Source: DASZQL01 sp964391865 (GTDB taxonomy: Bacteria; Planctomycetota; Phycisphaerae; Phycisphaerales; UBA1924). From it: DNA of 64,000 nucleotides. How positions within the stretch are numbered: position 1 is the stretch's first letter; every line of letters starts with the position of its first letter. The stretch is from positions 186,001 through 250,000 of the forward strand of contig CAYMNQ010000001.1 in NCBI GenBank assembly GCA_964391865.1, written 5' to 3'. The notes beneath the pieces are model-generated. The model made no database searches and had not been told where the DNA came from. It worked only from the letters and a program-made list of their open reading frames with translations. Below are positions 17,302 through 26,683 of the stretch, piece after piece. The position numbers and the translations under genes were made by a program.

Positions 17302-18075
17302 ATGAGTGTCTCGCCGCTGCTGCTCGCCACTATCGAGGACGACGGCGTCTTCGCCGACACCGGGCCCAACCCCGCGACAGTGATCGGTTCGCGCCTGTGG
17401 CATCAGCTCGACGTGCTGAACCACCCGAGCGCGCTCGGTGACATCCTGACGCGCATCGGGTTCATCTGGGCCGCCATCTTCCTCGTCGTGGGCGGGCTGT
17501 GCATTCTCAACGGCTACCGCTGGCACAAGTTCGTCATCCTGATCCTCGCGGCCCTCAGCGGCATCTGGATCGGCGCCGCGATGGGCGACCGGCTCGGCAA
17601 TCCCTACGTCATCGCGTCGTGCCTGTCGATCCTCTTCGCGGTCGTCGCGTGGCCCTTCATGAAATACGCCGTCGCGATCTTTGGCGGGCTCGCCGGCGCG
17701 TTCGCCGGCGCCAACCTGTGGACCGCGCTCGGCTTCGCACCCTCGATGCACCAGATGGGTGCCGTCATCGGGCTGATCACCGTCGGCATGCTCACGTTCC
17801 TCGCGTTCCGAAGCGTTGTCATCCTTCTGACCGTCGTCGGCGGAGCAACGCTCCTCGTCTTCGGCGGGATGTCGGCGCTCATGAACGTCCCCGCGTTCGA
17901 GAGCGGCATCGAGAGCGGCATGGGCCGCAACCCGCTGATGGTCCCCGTGATTGTCGGCTCGGCCGCCGTCATCGGCGCGGTGATCCAATCCGTCGGCGGG
18001 TGGAACGGGCTGAAGCAATCCGCCGATCGCGCCGAGAGTTCTTCAGGCGCAGCGCCGCGACGCAAAGCCGCGTAA
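17302..18075 (+). CDS. Polytopic membrane protein, DUF4203/TMEM198-like (second of a pair)
   Basis: The 257-residue product has a polar N-terminal 50 residues. Seven to eight membrane segments follow, including IFLVVGGLCILNGYRWHKFVI and VAIFGGLAGAFAGANLW. The 'GL..ilnGyR..kf...l...lsG.wiGa..G' pattern resembles the DUF4203 (TMEM198) family of small-residue-rich membrane proteins, whose role in bacteria is not established. The short C-terminal tail is basic. It lies directly behind 16399-17289 and ends 4 bp before a convergent gene. Confidence 0.62.
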   Translation: MSVSPLLLATIEDDGVFADTGPNPATVIGSRLWHQLDVLNHPSALGDILTRIGFIWAAIFLVVGGLCILNGYRWHKFVILILAALSGIWIGAAMGDRLGNPYVIASCLSILFAVVAWPFMKYAVAIFGGLAGAFAGANLWTALGFAPSMHQMGAVIGLITVGMLTFLAFRSVVILLTVVGGATLLVFGGMSALMNVPAFESGIESGMGRNPLMVPVIVGSAAVIGAVIQSVGGWNGLKQSADRAESSSGAAPRRKAA

Positions 18076-18079
18076 CGCT

Positions 18080-18592
18080 CTACTCGAATCGCTCCGCGCC
18101 CACCTGAATCCAGCCGAACTCGTCATCGGGCTTGCGTTCGTTGTGGTGGGTCCAGTGGATCAGCCCACCCTTGTCGTTCCACACATATTTGCCGCGGATC
18201 TTCACGCGCGTGCCGACCTTGACCGGCACCCGGGGCGCGACATCGGTGTTGTGCGCCACGAGCACCGTGACGCCCGAGTCGAGCGTGATGAGAAACCGCT
18301 GATGCTCGTCGCCCTCCGTGTCGTCCGGCAGTTCCTTGTGGACCACCGCCTCCACGCGGACCCAGACTTCCTCCGCTTTCGCCGCGATGGCACGCTCGAT
18401 CGACTCGGCACCCGAATCGACTGATGATCGCGGCGACGATGTTGCCGACGGCGCGGGGGAAGTGCCCGGCCCGGAAATCCCCAGCGACTGCGGCGTGCGC
18501 AGATACCCGACCAGCGCCAAGACGCCCAGCACCGCGAGCCCAGCGAGGAACTGGAGCGGCGAGACCTTGTTCGTGCCGTGTGTGCGGCTCAT
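18080..18592 (-). CDS. DUF3465 family exported/anchored protein
   Basis: The product (about 170 residues) has an N-terminal anchor or signal (FLAGLAVLGVLALVGYL) and a Ser/Pro-rich linker. A C-terminal domain carries HQRFLITLDSGVTVLVAHNTDVAPRVPVK, then VKIRGKYVWNDKGGLIHWTHH. These are the conserved blocks of DUF3465, an OB-fold-like family of unknown function that usually acts outside the cytoplasm. A GTG three codons earlier (18601) is the alternative start. Confidence 0.8.
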   Translation of the reverse strand: MSRTHGTNKVSPLQFLAGLAVLGVLALVGYLRTPQSLGISGPGTSPAPSATSSPRSSVDSGAESIERAIAAKAEEVWVRVEAVVHKELPDDTEGDEHQRFLITLDSGVTVLVAHNTDVAPRVPVKVGTRVKIRGKYVWNDKGGLIHWTHHNERKPDDEFGWIQVGAERFE

Positions 18593-18616
18593 GCCGATCA
18601 CGATACCGAGGATCGT

Positions 18617-19543
18617 TCACCCGCGCGCGACCACATACACCACCGCCGATCGCGGGTCGATCTCATGGGCATCGGTCGTCGCCCGAGGCACCGGGTCGCC
18701 CGTGGAAAGGTCGATCAACTCCCCGTAGTTCGCATGCACCGCACTCGACGCGAACCCGGCGTCACGCATCGCGTCGCGCAGTTCAGGGATGTTCCACAGC
18801 CGCCAGTCATAGACGAATGCGTTGCGCATCTGTTTCCTCCCCCGCAGGGAGAGGGCCTGCCTCAACTCCCTCTCCCCTTGGGAGAGGGCCGGGGAGAGGG
18901 ACACCTTCGCCCCCCCCGCGCGCCTTCCACCCCCAACCCGCGCCCCCCCGATCTCAAAGTGAATCGCATTCCGCACCCGCCCCGTCATCGGGTCCGCGCT
19001 CACCTGTTCCCATTCGTACAGGACGCTCCCGCCGCCGATCTCTCTCGGCATCCTCAGACGCTTCCGCTCCACCCCCGCCACCCACGCCGACGCGCCGAGG
19101 TACAGGTCGCACGCGAATACGCCGCGCTTCTTCAATCGCGCTCGGCAGGTCGACAAATACGCGACGAGCGAATCACGTTCGTGCAGCTCGCACACCGCGA
19201 AGTTGAACGCCGCGATCGCGTCCACCTCCGCGCGCATCGACTTCAGCAGCGGGCGCAGCACGTCTCGCCGCCGCCACTCGATCCGGCGCGCGCCCGCCGC
19301 GCCGAATTCCCCTTTCGCCCGCCGCTTCGCGTGCGCGAGCGGCTCGGCGTCACGATCCGTGACGATCGCCGAATTCGCATCATCAAGACGCACCCACGCC
19401 CGCGCGATCGCCGCCGGCCCGGCGAAGTCCTCGCCCAGCACCGTGGCGCGCCGCCGCCCCTCCCCGCCGTGCAGCCCGCGCACAAACCGAGCCTGCAACT
19501 CCGGCGCCTGAACGCACAACTCGTAGAGATCGAAGCGGTTCAT
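18617..19543 (-). CDS. Class I SAM-dependent methyltransferase
   Basis: The 308-residue product starts MNRFDLYELCVQAPELQARFV. Its SAM-binding core reads TVLGEDFAGPAAIARAWV, then AIVTDRDAEPLAHAKRR, then VDAIAAFNFAVCELHERDSLVAYL and KKRGVFACDLYLGA. The closest general resemblance is to small-molecule methyltransferases; the substrate is unknown. Residues about 213-236 (RRAGGAKVSLSPALSQGERE...) are encoded by a dispersed palindromic repeat inserted in frame. The frame extends to 19660, but the extra part is repeat-rich and non-conserved, so the ATG at 19543 was chosen. Confidence 0.75.
   Translation of the reverse strand: MNRFDLYELCVQAPELQARFVRGLHGGEGRRRATVLGEDFAGPAAIARAWVRLDDANSAIVTDRDAEPLAHAKRRAKGEFGAAGARRIEWRRRDVLRPLLKSMRAEVDAIAAFNFAVCELHERDSLVAYLSTCRARLKKRGVFACDLYLGASAWVAGVERKRLRMPREIGGGSVLYEWEQVSADPMTGRVRNAIHFEIGGARVGGGRRAGGAKVSLSPALSQGERELRQALSLRGRKQMRNAFVYDWRLWNIPELRDAMRDAGFASSAVHANYGELIDLSTGDPVPRATTDAHEIDPRSAVVYVVARG
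18836..18905. repeat. Dispersed purine/pyrimidine palindrome, copy 2 (inside the methyltransferase gene)
   Basis: The stretch contains GCAGGGAGAGGGCCTG, then CTCCCTCTCCCCTTGGGAGA and GGGCCGGGGAGAGGGAC, a nested inverted repeat of the CCCTCTCCC/GGGAGAGGG family. It is translated as part of the gene at 18617-19543. Confidence 0.75.
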
Positions 19544-19701
19544 CGGAGTGCTGAGGAGCGGGTGCTGAGAGGAATGAAATCGGACTGAGGGGTGCTTCGC
19601 AGCACAAAGGAATGTAAAGTCGTAACCAAAGCGTGAGATCCGGCGACGCTGCGGCTTCAATACTCAGCACTCAGCACTAGCTCCTGAGCACTCTTCCCCC
19701 C

Positions 19702-20316
19702 TCACTTCGCTTCCTTGAGCATCTTCTCCCACGCTTCGACCTGCTTCGTCATCACATCCTTCGGCCCGGTGGCTTTGATGAAGAGCGGGCCCTGCGGCCC
19801 GCCGGTAATGACCGCGCCGAGCAGCATCGTGTCCTTCGCCGGCCCGCCGCCGCGCATCGTGTCGGTGAACGTGCCCGTCACGCTCACCGTGAACACCTTC
19901 AGGCCGCCGCCCGCGGCGAACTCCTTGCGTTCGGGCGGTGCCGCTTGATCGCTGATCTGCCCCACCCAGCGGTTGATGTTGTCGTCCACCGACCCGCCGA
20001 TATTTGTGAAGTACGCGACGATCCCGCTGGGTTTCTTGTCGTCCGCCGGATCGGGGATTTTGTACTGAGCCGCGCGCATGCCGCTCGACGGCTGCTCCTT
20101 CACCCAACTCTTTGGCACCGCCATGCTCACGCCGCCGACTTTCAGCACGCCAGCGTCGTCACTCGCGCCGGGGCCGGCGGGCTTCGCCGCGTGCGGGTTC
20201 GTCGCCGGGTTCTGCGGCACATCGCCGCCGCCCTGCCGTGCGAGCGCGCTGACGCTCAGCGCCAAACCTGCGAGAATCACGCTCGTCCACGCCGCCAATC
20301 GAGTGTTGTTCTTCAT
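19702..20316 (-). CDS. Secreted protein of unknown function
   Basis: The 204-residue product has a clear signal peptide (MKNNTRLAAWTSVILAGLALSVSALA, cleavage after ALA). A short Pro/Ala-rich linker follows. The single domain starts GGVSMAVPKSWVKEQPSSGMRAAQYKIP and ends with KEFAAGGGLKVFTVSVTGTF and LFIKATGPKDVMTKQVEAWEKML. The 'a..f..p..W......s..Ra..y.ip' opening is shared with many secreted planctomycete proteins, but I cannot name a function. It is divergent from the TrmH-type gene at 20353, leaving a 36-bp gap. Confidence 0.68.
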   Translation of the reverse strand: MKNNTRLAAWTSVILAGLALSVSALARQGGGDVPQNPATNPHAAKPAGPGASDDAGVLKVGGVSMAVPKSWVKEQPSSGMRAAQYKIPDPADDKKPSGIVAYFTNIGGSVDDNINRWVGQISDQAAPPERKEFAAGGGLKVFTVSVTGTFTDTMRGGGPAKDTMLLGAVITGGPQGPLFIKATGPKDVMTKQVEAWEKMLKEAK

Positions 20317-20352
20317 CGGTGCTCAGACCTTTCAGAAAGCGGACTGCTCCCC

Positions 20353-21342
20353 GTGACGCTCCAGCGGATCGACTCGCCCGACGACCCGCGCCTCGCCGAC
20401 TACCGGCTCACGCGCGACGGCGACCGGCTCCGCGCCCGCGGCGTGTTCATCGCCGAGGGACGCTTCGTTGTCCGCGAACTGCTCGCGGGACGATGCCGAT
20501 ACCGCGCCCGGTCGGTGCTGCTCACCGAACCAGCGATGGAGAGTTTAGCCGAAGTGCTGCCGCCGATCGGCGTGCCGTCATCATCCAGCACTGCAGACCC
20601 GCCCGAAGTCTTTCTCGCATCGCAACCCGTGATGAACGCCATCGCGGGCTTCGATATCCACCGCGGCTGCCTCGCGCTCGGCGACGTCGGACCGCCGATG
20701 AGCGTCGCACAGTTGCTCGCGTCGCTCCCCCCGCCCCCGGCGCCCACTTCGATCTGCGTGCTCGACGACCTCACCAACCACGACAACGTCGGCGGCATCT
20801 TCCGCAACGCCGCCGCCCTCGGCTGCTCCGCGGTGATTCTCAGCGAACGCTGCTGCGACCCGCTGTACCGTAAGTCGATCAGGGTCAGCATGGCCGCCGC
20901 GCTCAAAATCCCCTTCGCCCGCCTCACGCCAACACACCCCGGTGATCGCGGCAACACAACCCCCTCCCCCTCAGGGGGAGAGCCGGGGAGAGGGGCTCCA
21001 TCGACCGAGCCATCCACTATTTCAACCTCCGCCGACGAGCACCAAGGCCCTTGGCGAAGCCTCGCAGCACAACTCCAAGATCATCACATCACGCCCCTCG
21101 CCCTGGCGCTCACCCAGGACTCACACGACATCACCACCTCCGCCCCACTGCTGCGCGGCCGCGTCGCATTCCTCCTCGGTCAGGAAGGCCCGGGCTTGTG
21201 CGCAGCCGCGATCGCGGCCGCCAGCGCGTCACTCCGCATCCCGATGATCACCGGCCCAATGGCGATCGACTCGCTAAACGTCTCCGTCGCCGCCGCCATC
21301 GCACTCCACGAATGGCGACGAGCGAATCACACTTCCGCCTGA
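20353..21342 (+). CDS. TrmH/SpoU-family RNA 2'-O-methyltransferase
   Basis: The product (about 329 residues from GTG 20353) has an N-terminal substrate-binding region (RLADYRLTRDGDRLRARGVFIAEGRFVVREL). A SPOUT catalytic domain carries the three family motifs: DDLTNHDNVGGIFRNAAALG (motif 1 with N and R), LLGQEGPGL (motif 2) and DSLNVSVAAAIALHEW (motif 3). It methylates ribose 2'-OH in rRNA or tRNA; the exact site cannot be told. Residues about 203-216 and their flanks come from an in-frame dispersed repeat. The frame is open far upstream, but that part overlaps the divergent secreted-protein gene. Confidence 0.85.
   Translation: MTLQRIDSPDDPRLADYRLTRDGDRLRARGVFIAEGRFVVRELLAGRCRYRARSVLLTEPAMESLAEVLPPIGVPSSSSTADPPEVFLASQPVMNAIAGFDIHRGCLALGDVGPPMSVAQLLASLPPPPAPTSICVLDDLTNHDNVGGIFRNAAALGCSAVILSERCCDPLYRKSIRVSMAAALKIPFARLTPTHPGDRGNTTPSPSGGEPGRGAPSTEPSTISTSADEHQGPWRSLAAQLQDHHITPLALALTQDSHDITTSAPLLRGRVAFLLGQEGPGLCAAAIAAASASLRIPMITGPMAIDSLNVSVAAAIALHEWRRANHTSA
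20959..21000. repeat. Dispersed purine/pyrimidine palindrome, copy 3 (inside the TrmH-type gene)
   Basis: ACCCCCTCCCCCTCAGGGGG followed by AGAGCCGGGGAGAGGGGCTC is another CCCTCTCCC/GGGAGAGGG element. It falls between motif 1 and motif 2 of the SPOUT domain and is translated as TPSPSGGEPGRGAPS. Confidence 0.75.
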
Positions 21343-21382
21343 TCCCCTTCCAACGTCCGCCTTCCGCCCTTACTCTCTTCCC

Positions 21383-22075
21383 ATGCCCGACGCGACCACC
21401 GACCCCCTCGCCGACGCCGCCGTCGCCCCGATCCGCTCCGGCATGGTCGTGGGCCTCGGCACTGGCCGCGCCGCGTCGCGCGCCATCCGCGCCCTCGCCG
21501 AGCGCGCCGCGCGCGAGTCGCTCGACATAACCTGCATCTCAACCAGCCTCGCGTCGACGGAACTCGCCGCCTCGCTCGGCTTGCGCGTGCTGCCGATGGA
21601 AGGATCGGGCGGCATCACAGCCATCGACTACCTCTTCGACGGCGCCGACGAAGTCGACCCGCACCTCCACATGATCAAAGGCCGCGGCGCCGCGATGACG
21701 CGAGAGAAGATCGCCGCCCACGCCGCCCGCCGGCGCATCTATCTCATCTCGATTGACAAGCTCGTCCCACGCCTCGGCACGAGCGCCCCGCTGCCGATCG
21801 AACTCCTCGACTACGGGCTTGCCGCGGTGCGCGAGCGACTCCGCGCCGATGGTCTCGAGGGCGACATCCGCGCGTCGAACAACACGCCCGTCCGCACCGA
21901 CAACGGCAACCTGATCCTCGACGCGCGGATCCCCCCGCACGCCGACCCGCTCGCCCTCAACCGCATCCTCAACGACACCCCGGGCGTCATCGGGCACGGC
22001 CTGTTCCTCAATGAAGCGGACGAAGTACTCGTCGAATCGCCGACCGGCACGATCGAACGCCGCAGCCGGCATTGA
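21383..22075 (+). CDS. rpiA: Ribose-5-phosphate isomerase A
   Basis: The 230-residue product has the RpiA signature blocks: SGMVVGLGTGRAASRAIRAL, then YLFDGADEVDPHLHMIKGRGAAMTREK (the catalytic Asp region and the Glu of REK). FVTDNGN appears in the form VRTDNGNLILDA, and the protein ends PGVIGHGLFLNEADEVLV. It interconverts ribose-5-phosphate and ribulose-5-phosphate in the pentose phosphate pathway. Length fits the family. It sits 40 bp behind the TrmH-type gene and may be co-transcribed. Confidence 0.93.
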   Translation: MPDATTDPLADAAVAPIRSGMVVGLGTGRAASRAIRALAERAARESLDITCISTSLASTELAASLGLRVLPMEGSGGITAIDYLFDGADEVDPHLHMIKGRGAAMTREKIAAHAARRRIYLISIDKLVPRLGTSAPLPIELLDYGLAAVRERLRADGLEGDIRASNNTPVRTDNGNLILDARIPPHADPLALNRILNDTPGVIGHGLFLNEADEVLVESPTGTIERRSRH

Positions 22076-22103
22076 GCAACGGCAATCCCCGACAGCGGGT
22101 GCC

Positions 22104-22178
22104 GTGGCCGACGCTCTGGTCGGCCACGACTCACGCCCTACACGCCCAGAGTCATGGCCGATCGGAGCATCGGCCATG
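22104..22178. repeat. Two adjacent perfect inverted repeats after rpiA
   Basis: GTGGCCGA-N8-TCGGCCAC (22104-22127) and CATGGCCGAT-N6-ATCGGCCATG (22153-22178) follow the rpiA stop. Both share a GGCCGA/TCGGCC core and neither has a T-tract. They could act as a bidirectional transcript end, or they may be dispersed repeat copies; a GCCTCGGCCATGGC fragment is present near 5651. Confidence 0.6.
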
Positions 22179-22356
22179 CCACCCCAATCGTGTCCTGCCT
22201 TGCCGCAAACCGGACACCGCCCCGCAAGTCCGCTTTTGCGCCGCAAAATCGGTGACCTGCCCGGTTTCCCGTTCGCATTTGGTTCGTTTTGGGGTATCGT
22301 TCAGGGGGTCTGTGTCCGTGTCCGTCCGATCAATCCTGAAGTCCCGGAGATTGCTG

Positions 22357-24681
22357 ATGCTGCATCGCGCTTGTGCCGTCGCCGCGCTGGTGGCTGTGTT
22401 CGTGGGGTGGTCGTCCGCCGTCGCGCAGAATGCCGAGCCGGCTCCGGAGAAGAAGCGCTACGACCAATGGAAACTGGTCGAAGTGACGATCCGCGATGCG
22501 CGCGACCTGCTCGCGCTCAACCAAGTCGGCGAGAACATGGCGTGCACGCCGCGCCCCGGCCCGCAGACATATGTCATCCCGCCCGATGCGCTCGCGGTGC
22601 TCGACGATCTCACGCTCCCCTACCGCGTGGTGAACCCCAATATCCAGCAGTCGATCGACGCGGAAACAGCGCAGATGGAGCAGGCCCGGGCCGAACGCGG
22701 CGTGGGATTCTTTGCCACCTACCGCACCCCCGACGAGATCGACGCGTACATCGACACGCTCATCACGCTCCGCCCCGACCTCGCGTCGAGCGTGACGGTC
22801 GGCACGACCCACCAACTCCGAACGATCCGCGGCATCCGCATCACCGGGCCTGATGTGCCAGGCGAGCCGGCGCGCCCCGTCATCATCATCAACGCCGGGC
22901 AGCACGCGCGCGAGTGGATCGCCCCGGCCAGCGCCATGTGGGCGATGGACCAACTCATCCGCAACCACGGCACAAACCCGGAGATCACCGACCTCGTGAA
23001 CAAGGTCGTGTGGATCATCATCCCCTCGCTCAACCGCGACGGCTACCAGTACTCCATCGACACCGAGCGCCTCTGGCGCAAGAACCGGCGCAACAACGGC
23101 GACGGGACCTTCGGCGTCGACCTCAACCGCAACTGGAGCTACCAGTACGGCGGCGCGAGCACCAGTTCCTCCGGCTCCAGCGATGTCTACCGCGGCACAG
23201 GCCCCTTCTCCGAGCCCGAGAGCACCGCGCTCCGCAACTTCATCCTCGCCACGCCCAATGTGAAAGGCCTCATCGATCTGCACAGCTTCTCGCAGTTGAT
23301 CCTCGGCCCGTGGGGCTATTCGCAGAGCGTCCTCCCGCCGCGTGAGCTTGAATTACGCTCGACCGGCGACGCGATGGAAGCCGCGATCGATTCGACCCAC
23401 GGCGTGAACTACCAACAGGGCCTGGGCGTGGACGCCCTGATTTACGAGGCTTCCGGCACGCTGCCCGATTGGTCGTTCGCCACCACCAACGCGGTGTCGT
23501 GGACCTACGAACTCCGCGACACCGGGTCGTTCGGCTTCGTGCTCCCCGCCGACCAGATCATCCCGACGGGGCAGGAAGCGTTCAACGGCCTGAAGGAACT
23601 AGCCCGCGCGGTGCAGCTCAAGCTGAAAGTCACCGTGCCGCAGCCGCTGAGCAGCGGCGCGTTCGGACAGAGCGTTGACATCGGCGCGCAGATCACGGAA
23701 CTCAACGGCTATACCCTCGCCGCCGGCAGCGCGAAGCTGTTCTGGCGCGTCGGCTCGTCGGGCAATTTCACTGAAGTGTCGATGACCGGCGCCGTGCCGA
23801 ACTTCGTCGGCACGCTCCCCGGCACGATCCCATGCGGCGCAACGGTCGAGTACTACGTCGAAGCGAACGCGAACGACGGCACGCCGGCGCGCTTCCCGAC
23901 CGATGCGCCCGCATCGCGCCTCTCCCTTGCCGTGCTCGATATCAGTGAAGCACTCAACGACACGCTCGAATCCGACGCGCCGGGCTGGCTCACCAGCAGC
24001 CCCAGCGACACCGCGACCACCGGGCGCTGGATTCTCGTGAATCCCAACGGCACCAGCGCGCAGCCTGAAGACGATCGCACCCCCGGCGCTGGCAGCATGT
24101 GCTTCGTCACCGGGCAAGGCGCCGTGGGCGGCGCGGTCGGGTCCGCCGATGTTGACAATGGCTTCACCACGCTCAGCACGCCGATCTTCGACCTTTCGGG
24201 CGGCGGCGCGGGCGGGGGCGCGACGATCTCGTACTGGCGCTGGTATTCCAACGCGGGCGGGAACGACGCGTTCGTCGTCGAGATTTCCAACAACGCCGGC
24301 GCGAATTGGTCCACCGTCGAAGTCGTCGGCCCCACCGGCCCCGGCACTTCGGGCGGATGGATTCAGAAGTCCTTCGACCCCGCGGCGATCCTGCCGCTCA
24401 CCGCGAACATGCGGGTGCGCTTCATCGCACGCGACGATTCGCCCGGTCAAGTGGTCGAAGCCGCGATTGATGATTTCATCGCCAGAAGTATCACGCTCTG
24501 CGCCACGCCCGCGTGCCCGGGTGATGCCGACGGCGACGGGCTGGTCGGGCTCTCGGATATTGCCGCCGTCATCAACGGCTGGGGCAGCAGCGGCCCCAGC
24601 GGCGATCTCGACAACGACGGGTCTGTTGGGTTGTCGGATGTCGCGGTCGTGGTGAACAACTGGGGCGCGGCGTGCCCGTGA
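22357..24681 (+). CDS. Secreted M14 zinc carboxypeptidase with dockerin-like C-terminus
   Basis: The 774-residue product has a signal peptide (MLHRACAVAALVAVFVGWSSAVAQ) and a propeptide-like region. The M14 domain carries zinc ligands HxxE in NAGQHAREWIAPA and the later His in GLIDLHSFSQL, with the catalytic Glu in WTYELRDTGSFGF. Two or more beta-rich domains follow. The protein ends with two dockerin-like units (GDADGDGLVGLSDIA and GDLDNDGSVGLSDVA) and a Cys pair. It should cleave C-terminal residues from peptides outside the cell. The ATG at 22357 has a CGGAGA site upstream; in-frame GTG codons at 22312 and 22318 are alternatives. Confidence 0.88.
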   Translation: MLHRACAVAALVAVFVGWSSAVAQNAEPAPEKKRYDQWKLVEVTIRDARDLLALNQVGENMACTPRPGPQTYVIPPDALAVLDDLTLPYRVVNPNIQQSIDAETAQMEQARAERGVGFFATYRTPDEIDAYIDTLITLRPDLASSVTVGTTHQLRTIRGIRITGPDVPGEPARPVIIINAGQHAREWIAPASAMWAMDQLIRNHGTNPEITDLVNKVVWIIIPSLNRDGYQYSIDTERLWRKNRRNNGDGTFGVDLNRNWSYQYGGASTSSSGSSDVYRGTGPFSEPESTALRNFILATPNVKGLIDLHSFSQLILGPWGYSQSVLPPRELELRSTGDAMEAAIDSTHGVNYQQGLGVDALIYEASGTLPDWSFATTNAVSWTYELRDTGSFGFVLPADQIIPTGQEAFNGLKELARAVQLKLKVTVPQPLSSGAFGQSVDIGAQITELNGYTLAAGSAKLFWRVGSSGNFTEVSMTGAVPNFVGTLPGTIPCGATVEYYVEANANDGTPARFPTDAPASRLSLAVLDISEALNDTLESDAPGWLTSSPSDTATTGRWILVNPNGTSAQPEDDRTPGAGSMCFVTGQGAVGGAVGSADVDNGFTTLSTPIFDLSGGGAGGGATISYWRWYSNAGGNDAFVVEISNNAGANWSTVEVVGPTGPGTSGGWIQKSFDPAAILPLTANMRVRFIARDDSPGQVVEAAIDDFIARSITLCATPACPGDADGDGLVGLSDIAAVINGWGSSGPSGDLDNDGSVGLSDVAVVVNNWGAACP

Positions 24682-24850
24682 GCCCCGCCGCATCCGAAAT
24701 GTGAACGTCCTGTAGAATCGACACGCCGGGAGGCGGAGCGGGCGCGGTGCGCACCCGCACTGAACATAGTCCGAACCACCCGCGCGAGCCGTGTCGGCGA
24801 GCGCGGGTGTGGAGCGTCGGTTCTTGGCGACTCTGACAAAGGAGACGTGT

Positions 24851-26608
24851 ATGCGTCGATTGGGAGCAGCGGCGGTGGCCGCGGGGTGTCTTGCGCTGTC
24901 GGCGCAGGCGCAGCAGATCAACGTCGAGGAGTTCACCCTCGACAACGGGATGAAGTTCCTTCTCTACCCGCGCAACGAAGAGCCGAACATCATCGCCGCC
25001 GGCTGGCTGGCGAAGGTCGGCTCGGTGAACGAGCGCCCGGGCATCACGGGCATCAGCCACTTCTTCGAGCACATGATGTTCAAGGGCACGAACACCATCG
25101 GCACGGGCGACCCGGCGAAGGACGCCGAGTTCCGCTCGAAGCAGAAGGCGATCCGCGACCAGATCCTCAAGCTCTCGTGGGAAGGCCAGTACAAGCGCTG
25201 GAAGAACGGCGAGATCGACGACGCGTGGGACCCCGCGAACGACACCGATGAACTCGCGAAGCTCCGCGGCGAACTGAAAACGCTGATGGAAGCGCAGAAA
25301 AAAGAAACCATCGTCAAGGACGAGTTCGATCAGGTCTACACGAAGGCCGGCGCGTCGGGCATGAACGCGTTCACCAGCAACGACATCACGTTCTATTTCA
25401 TCAACGTCCCCTCGAACAAGTTCGAGCTGTGGGCGTGGATGGAGAGCGACCGCCTGAACGACTCCGTGTTCCGCGAGTTCTTCGCCGAGCGCGACGTGGT
25501 GCACGAAGAGCGCCGCCTGCGCACCGAGAGCACGCCGACCGGCATCTTCCAGGAGCAGTTCGACGCGATGTTCTGGCAGAGCTCGCCCTACCACTGGCCC
25601 GTGATCGGCTGGACGAGCGACCTGAACAGCTACACCTTCGATCAGGCGATGGATTACTTCAACATCTACTACCGTCCGAACAACCTGGTGGGCGTGATCG
25701 TCGGCGACTTCAAGACCGACGAGATCAAGCCGATGATCCGCAAGTACTTCTCGCGCCTCGAGCGCGGCAGCGTCGAACCGCCGCCGGTCGTGACGCTCGA
25801 GATGAAGCAGATGGCGGAACAGCGGATGATCGCGGAGTGCGACTGCCAGCCGCAGATCGAGGTCCGCTACAAGACCGTCCCCTTCAACCACGCCGACAGT
25901 TTCCCGCTGTCAATCATGGCGGACGTGCTGAACGGGCGCACGGGGAGACTCTACAAGTCGATGATCGAGAGCAAGAAGATCGCCAGCAGCGCGCGCGCAG
26001 GGCAAGAAGACATGAAGTACGCCGGGTACTTCAGCTTCGGCGGCGAGACGAAGGGCGACGCGAAGCCCGACGACCTCGAAGCCGCATGGTACGAGGAACT
26101 GAAGAAGCTGCAGAACGAACTCGTTCCCGCGCAGGAACTTGAGAAGGTGAAGAACCAGGTCGCCGCGAACTCGTTCCGGCGCCTGCAGAGCAACTTCTTC
26201 CTGCTCGTGCAGATCGGCATGTTCGAGAACATGGGCGGCTGGCAGTACATCAACGAGTCGACGCCCAAGATGATGGCGGTCACCGCCGAGGACATCCAGC
26301 GCGTCGCGAAGAAGTACTTCGACAAGACCAACCGCTCGGTGGGCCTGTACTACCGCAAGGCGGGGAGCGGCGCACCGGAGGACCCCGAGTTCGCCGCGAT
26401 CGCCGAGAAGGTCGGCCCGCAGATGGCGCAGGGGCTCAAGCGTCAGCTGGATGCGCTCTCGAAGATGGACAACGTCGACCAGCTCCAGATGATGGTGTCT
26501 CAGGTCGAGAGCAACATGGCCCAGGTGCCGGAAGAGATGAAGCCGGCTGTGGAGTACATGGTGAAGAAGGTCCGCGAGCGCATCACGGCGCTGACGGCGG
26601 GCAAGTGA
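24851..26608 (+). CDS. Exported M16-family zinc metallopeptidase (active subunit)
   Basis: The 585-residue product starts at an ATG 6 bases behind AAAGGAG and has a signal peptide (MRRLGAAAVAAGCLALSAQA). The inverted zinc motif HxxEH is present as ISHFFEHMMFKGT, with the downstream Glu expected in FFAERDVVHEERRLR. A second M16 half is present (YYRPNNLVGVIVGDF and on). M16 peptidases act as two-part chambers on small peptides. The next gene encodes a second M16 protein without HxxEH, so the two probably assemble as an active/inactive pair in the periplasm. Confidence 0.9.
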   Translation: MRRLGAAAVAAGCLALSAQAQQINVEEFTLDNGMKFLLYPRNEEPNIIAAGWLAKVGSVNERPGITGISHFFEHMMFKGTNTIGTGDPAKDAEFRSKQKAIRDQILKLSWEGQYKRWKNGEIDDAWDPANDTDELAKLRGELKTLMEAQKKETIVKDEFDQVYTKAGASGMNAFTSNDITFYFINVPSNKFELWAWMESDRLNDSVFREFFAERDVVHEERRLRTESTPTGIFQEQFDAMFWQSSPYHWPVIGWTSDLNSYTFDQAMDYFNIYYRPNNLVGVIVGDFKTDEIKPMIRKYFSRLERGSVEPPPVVTLEMKQMAEQRMIAECDCQPQIEVRYKTVPFNHADSFPLSIMADVLNGRTGRLYKSMIESKKIASSARAGQEDMKYAGYFSFGGETKGDAKPDDLEAAWYEELKKLQNELVPAQELEKVKNQVAANSFRRLQSNFFLLVQIGMFENMGGWQYINESTPKMMAVTAEDIQRVAKKYFDKTNRSVGLYYRKAGSGAPEDPEFAAIAEKVGPQMAQGLKRQLDALSKMDNVDQLQMMVSQVESNMAQVPEEMKPAVEYMVKKVRERITALTAGK

Positions 26609-26683
26609 TCCGCACCCCATCGAAGTCATCACGCGGCGGGCATGCCCCGCCCTTGCAACAAGAACACAACGGAGTTTGATCCG

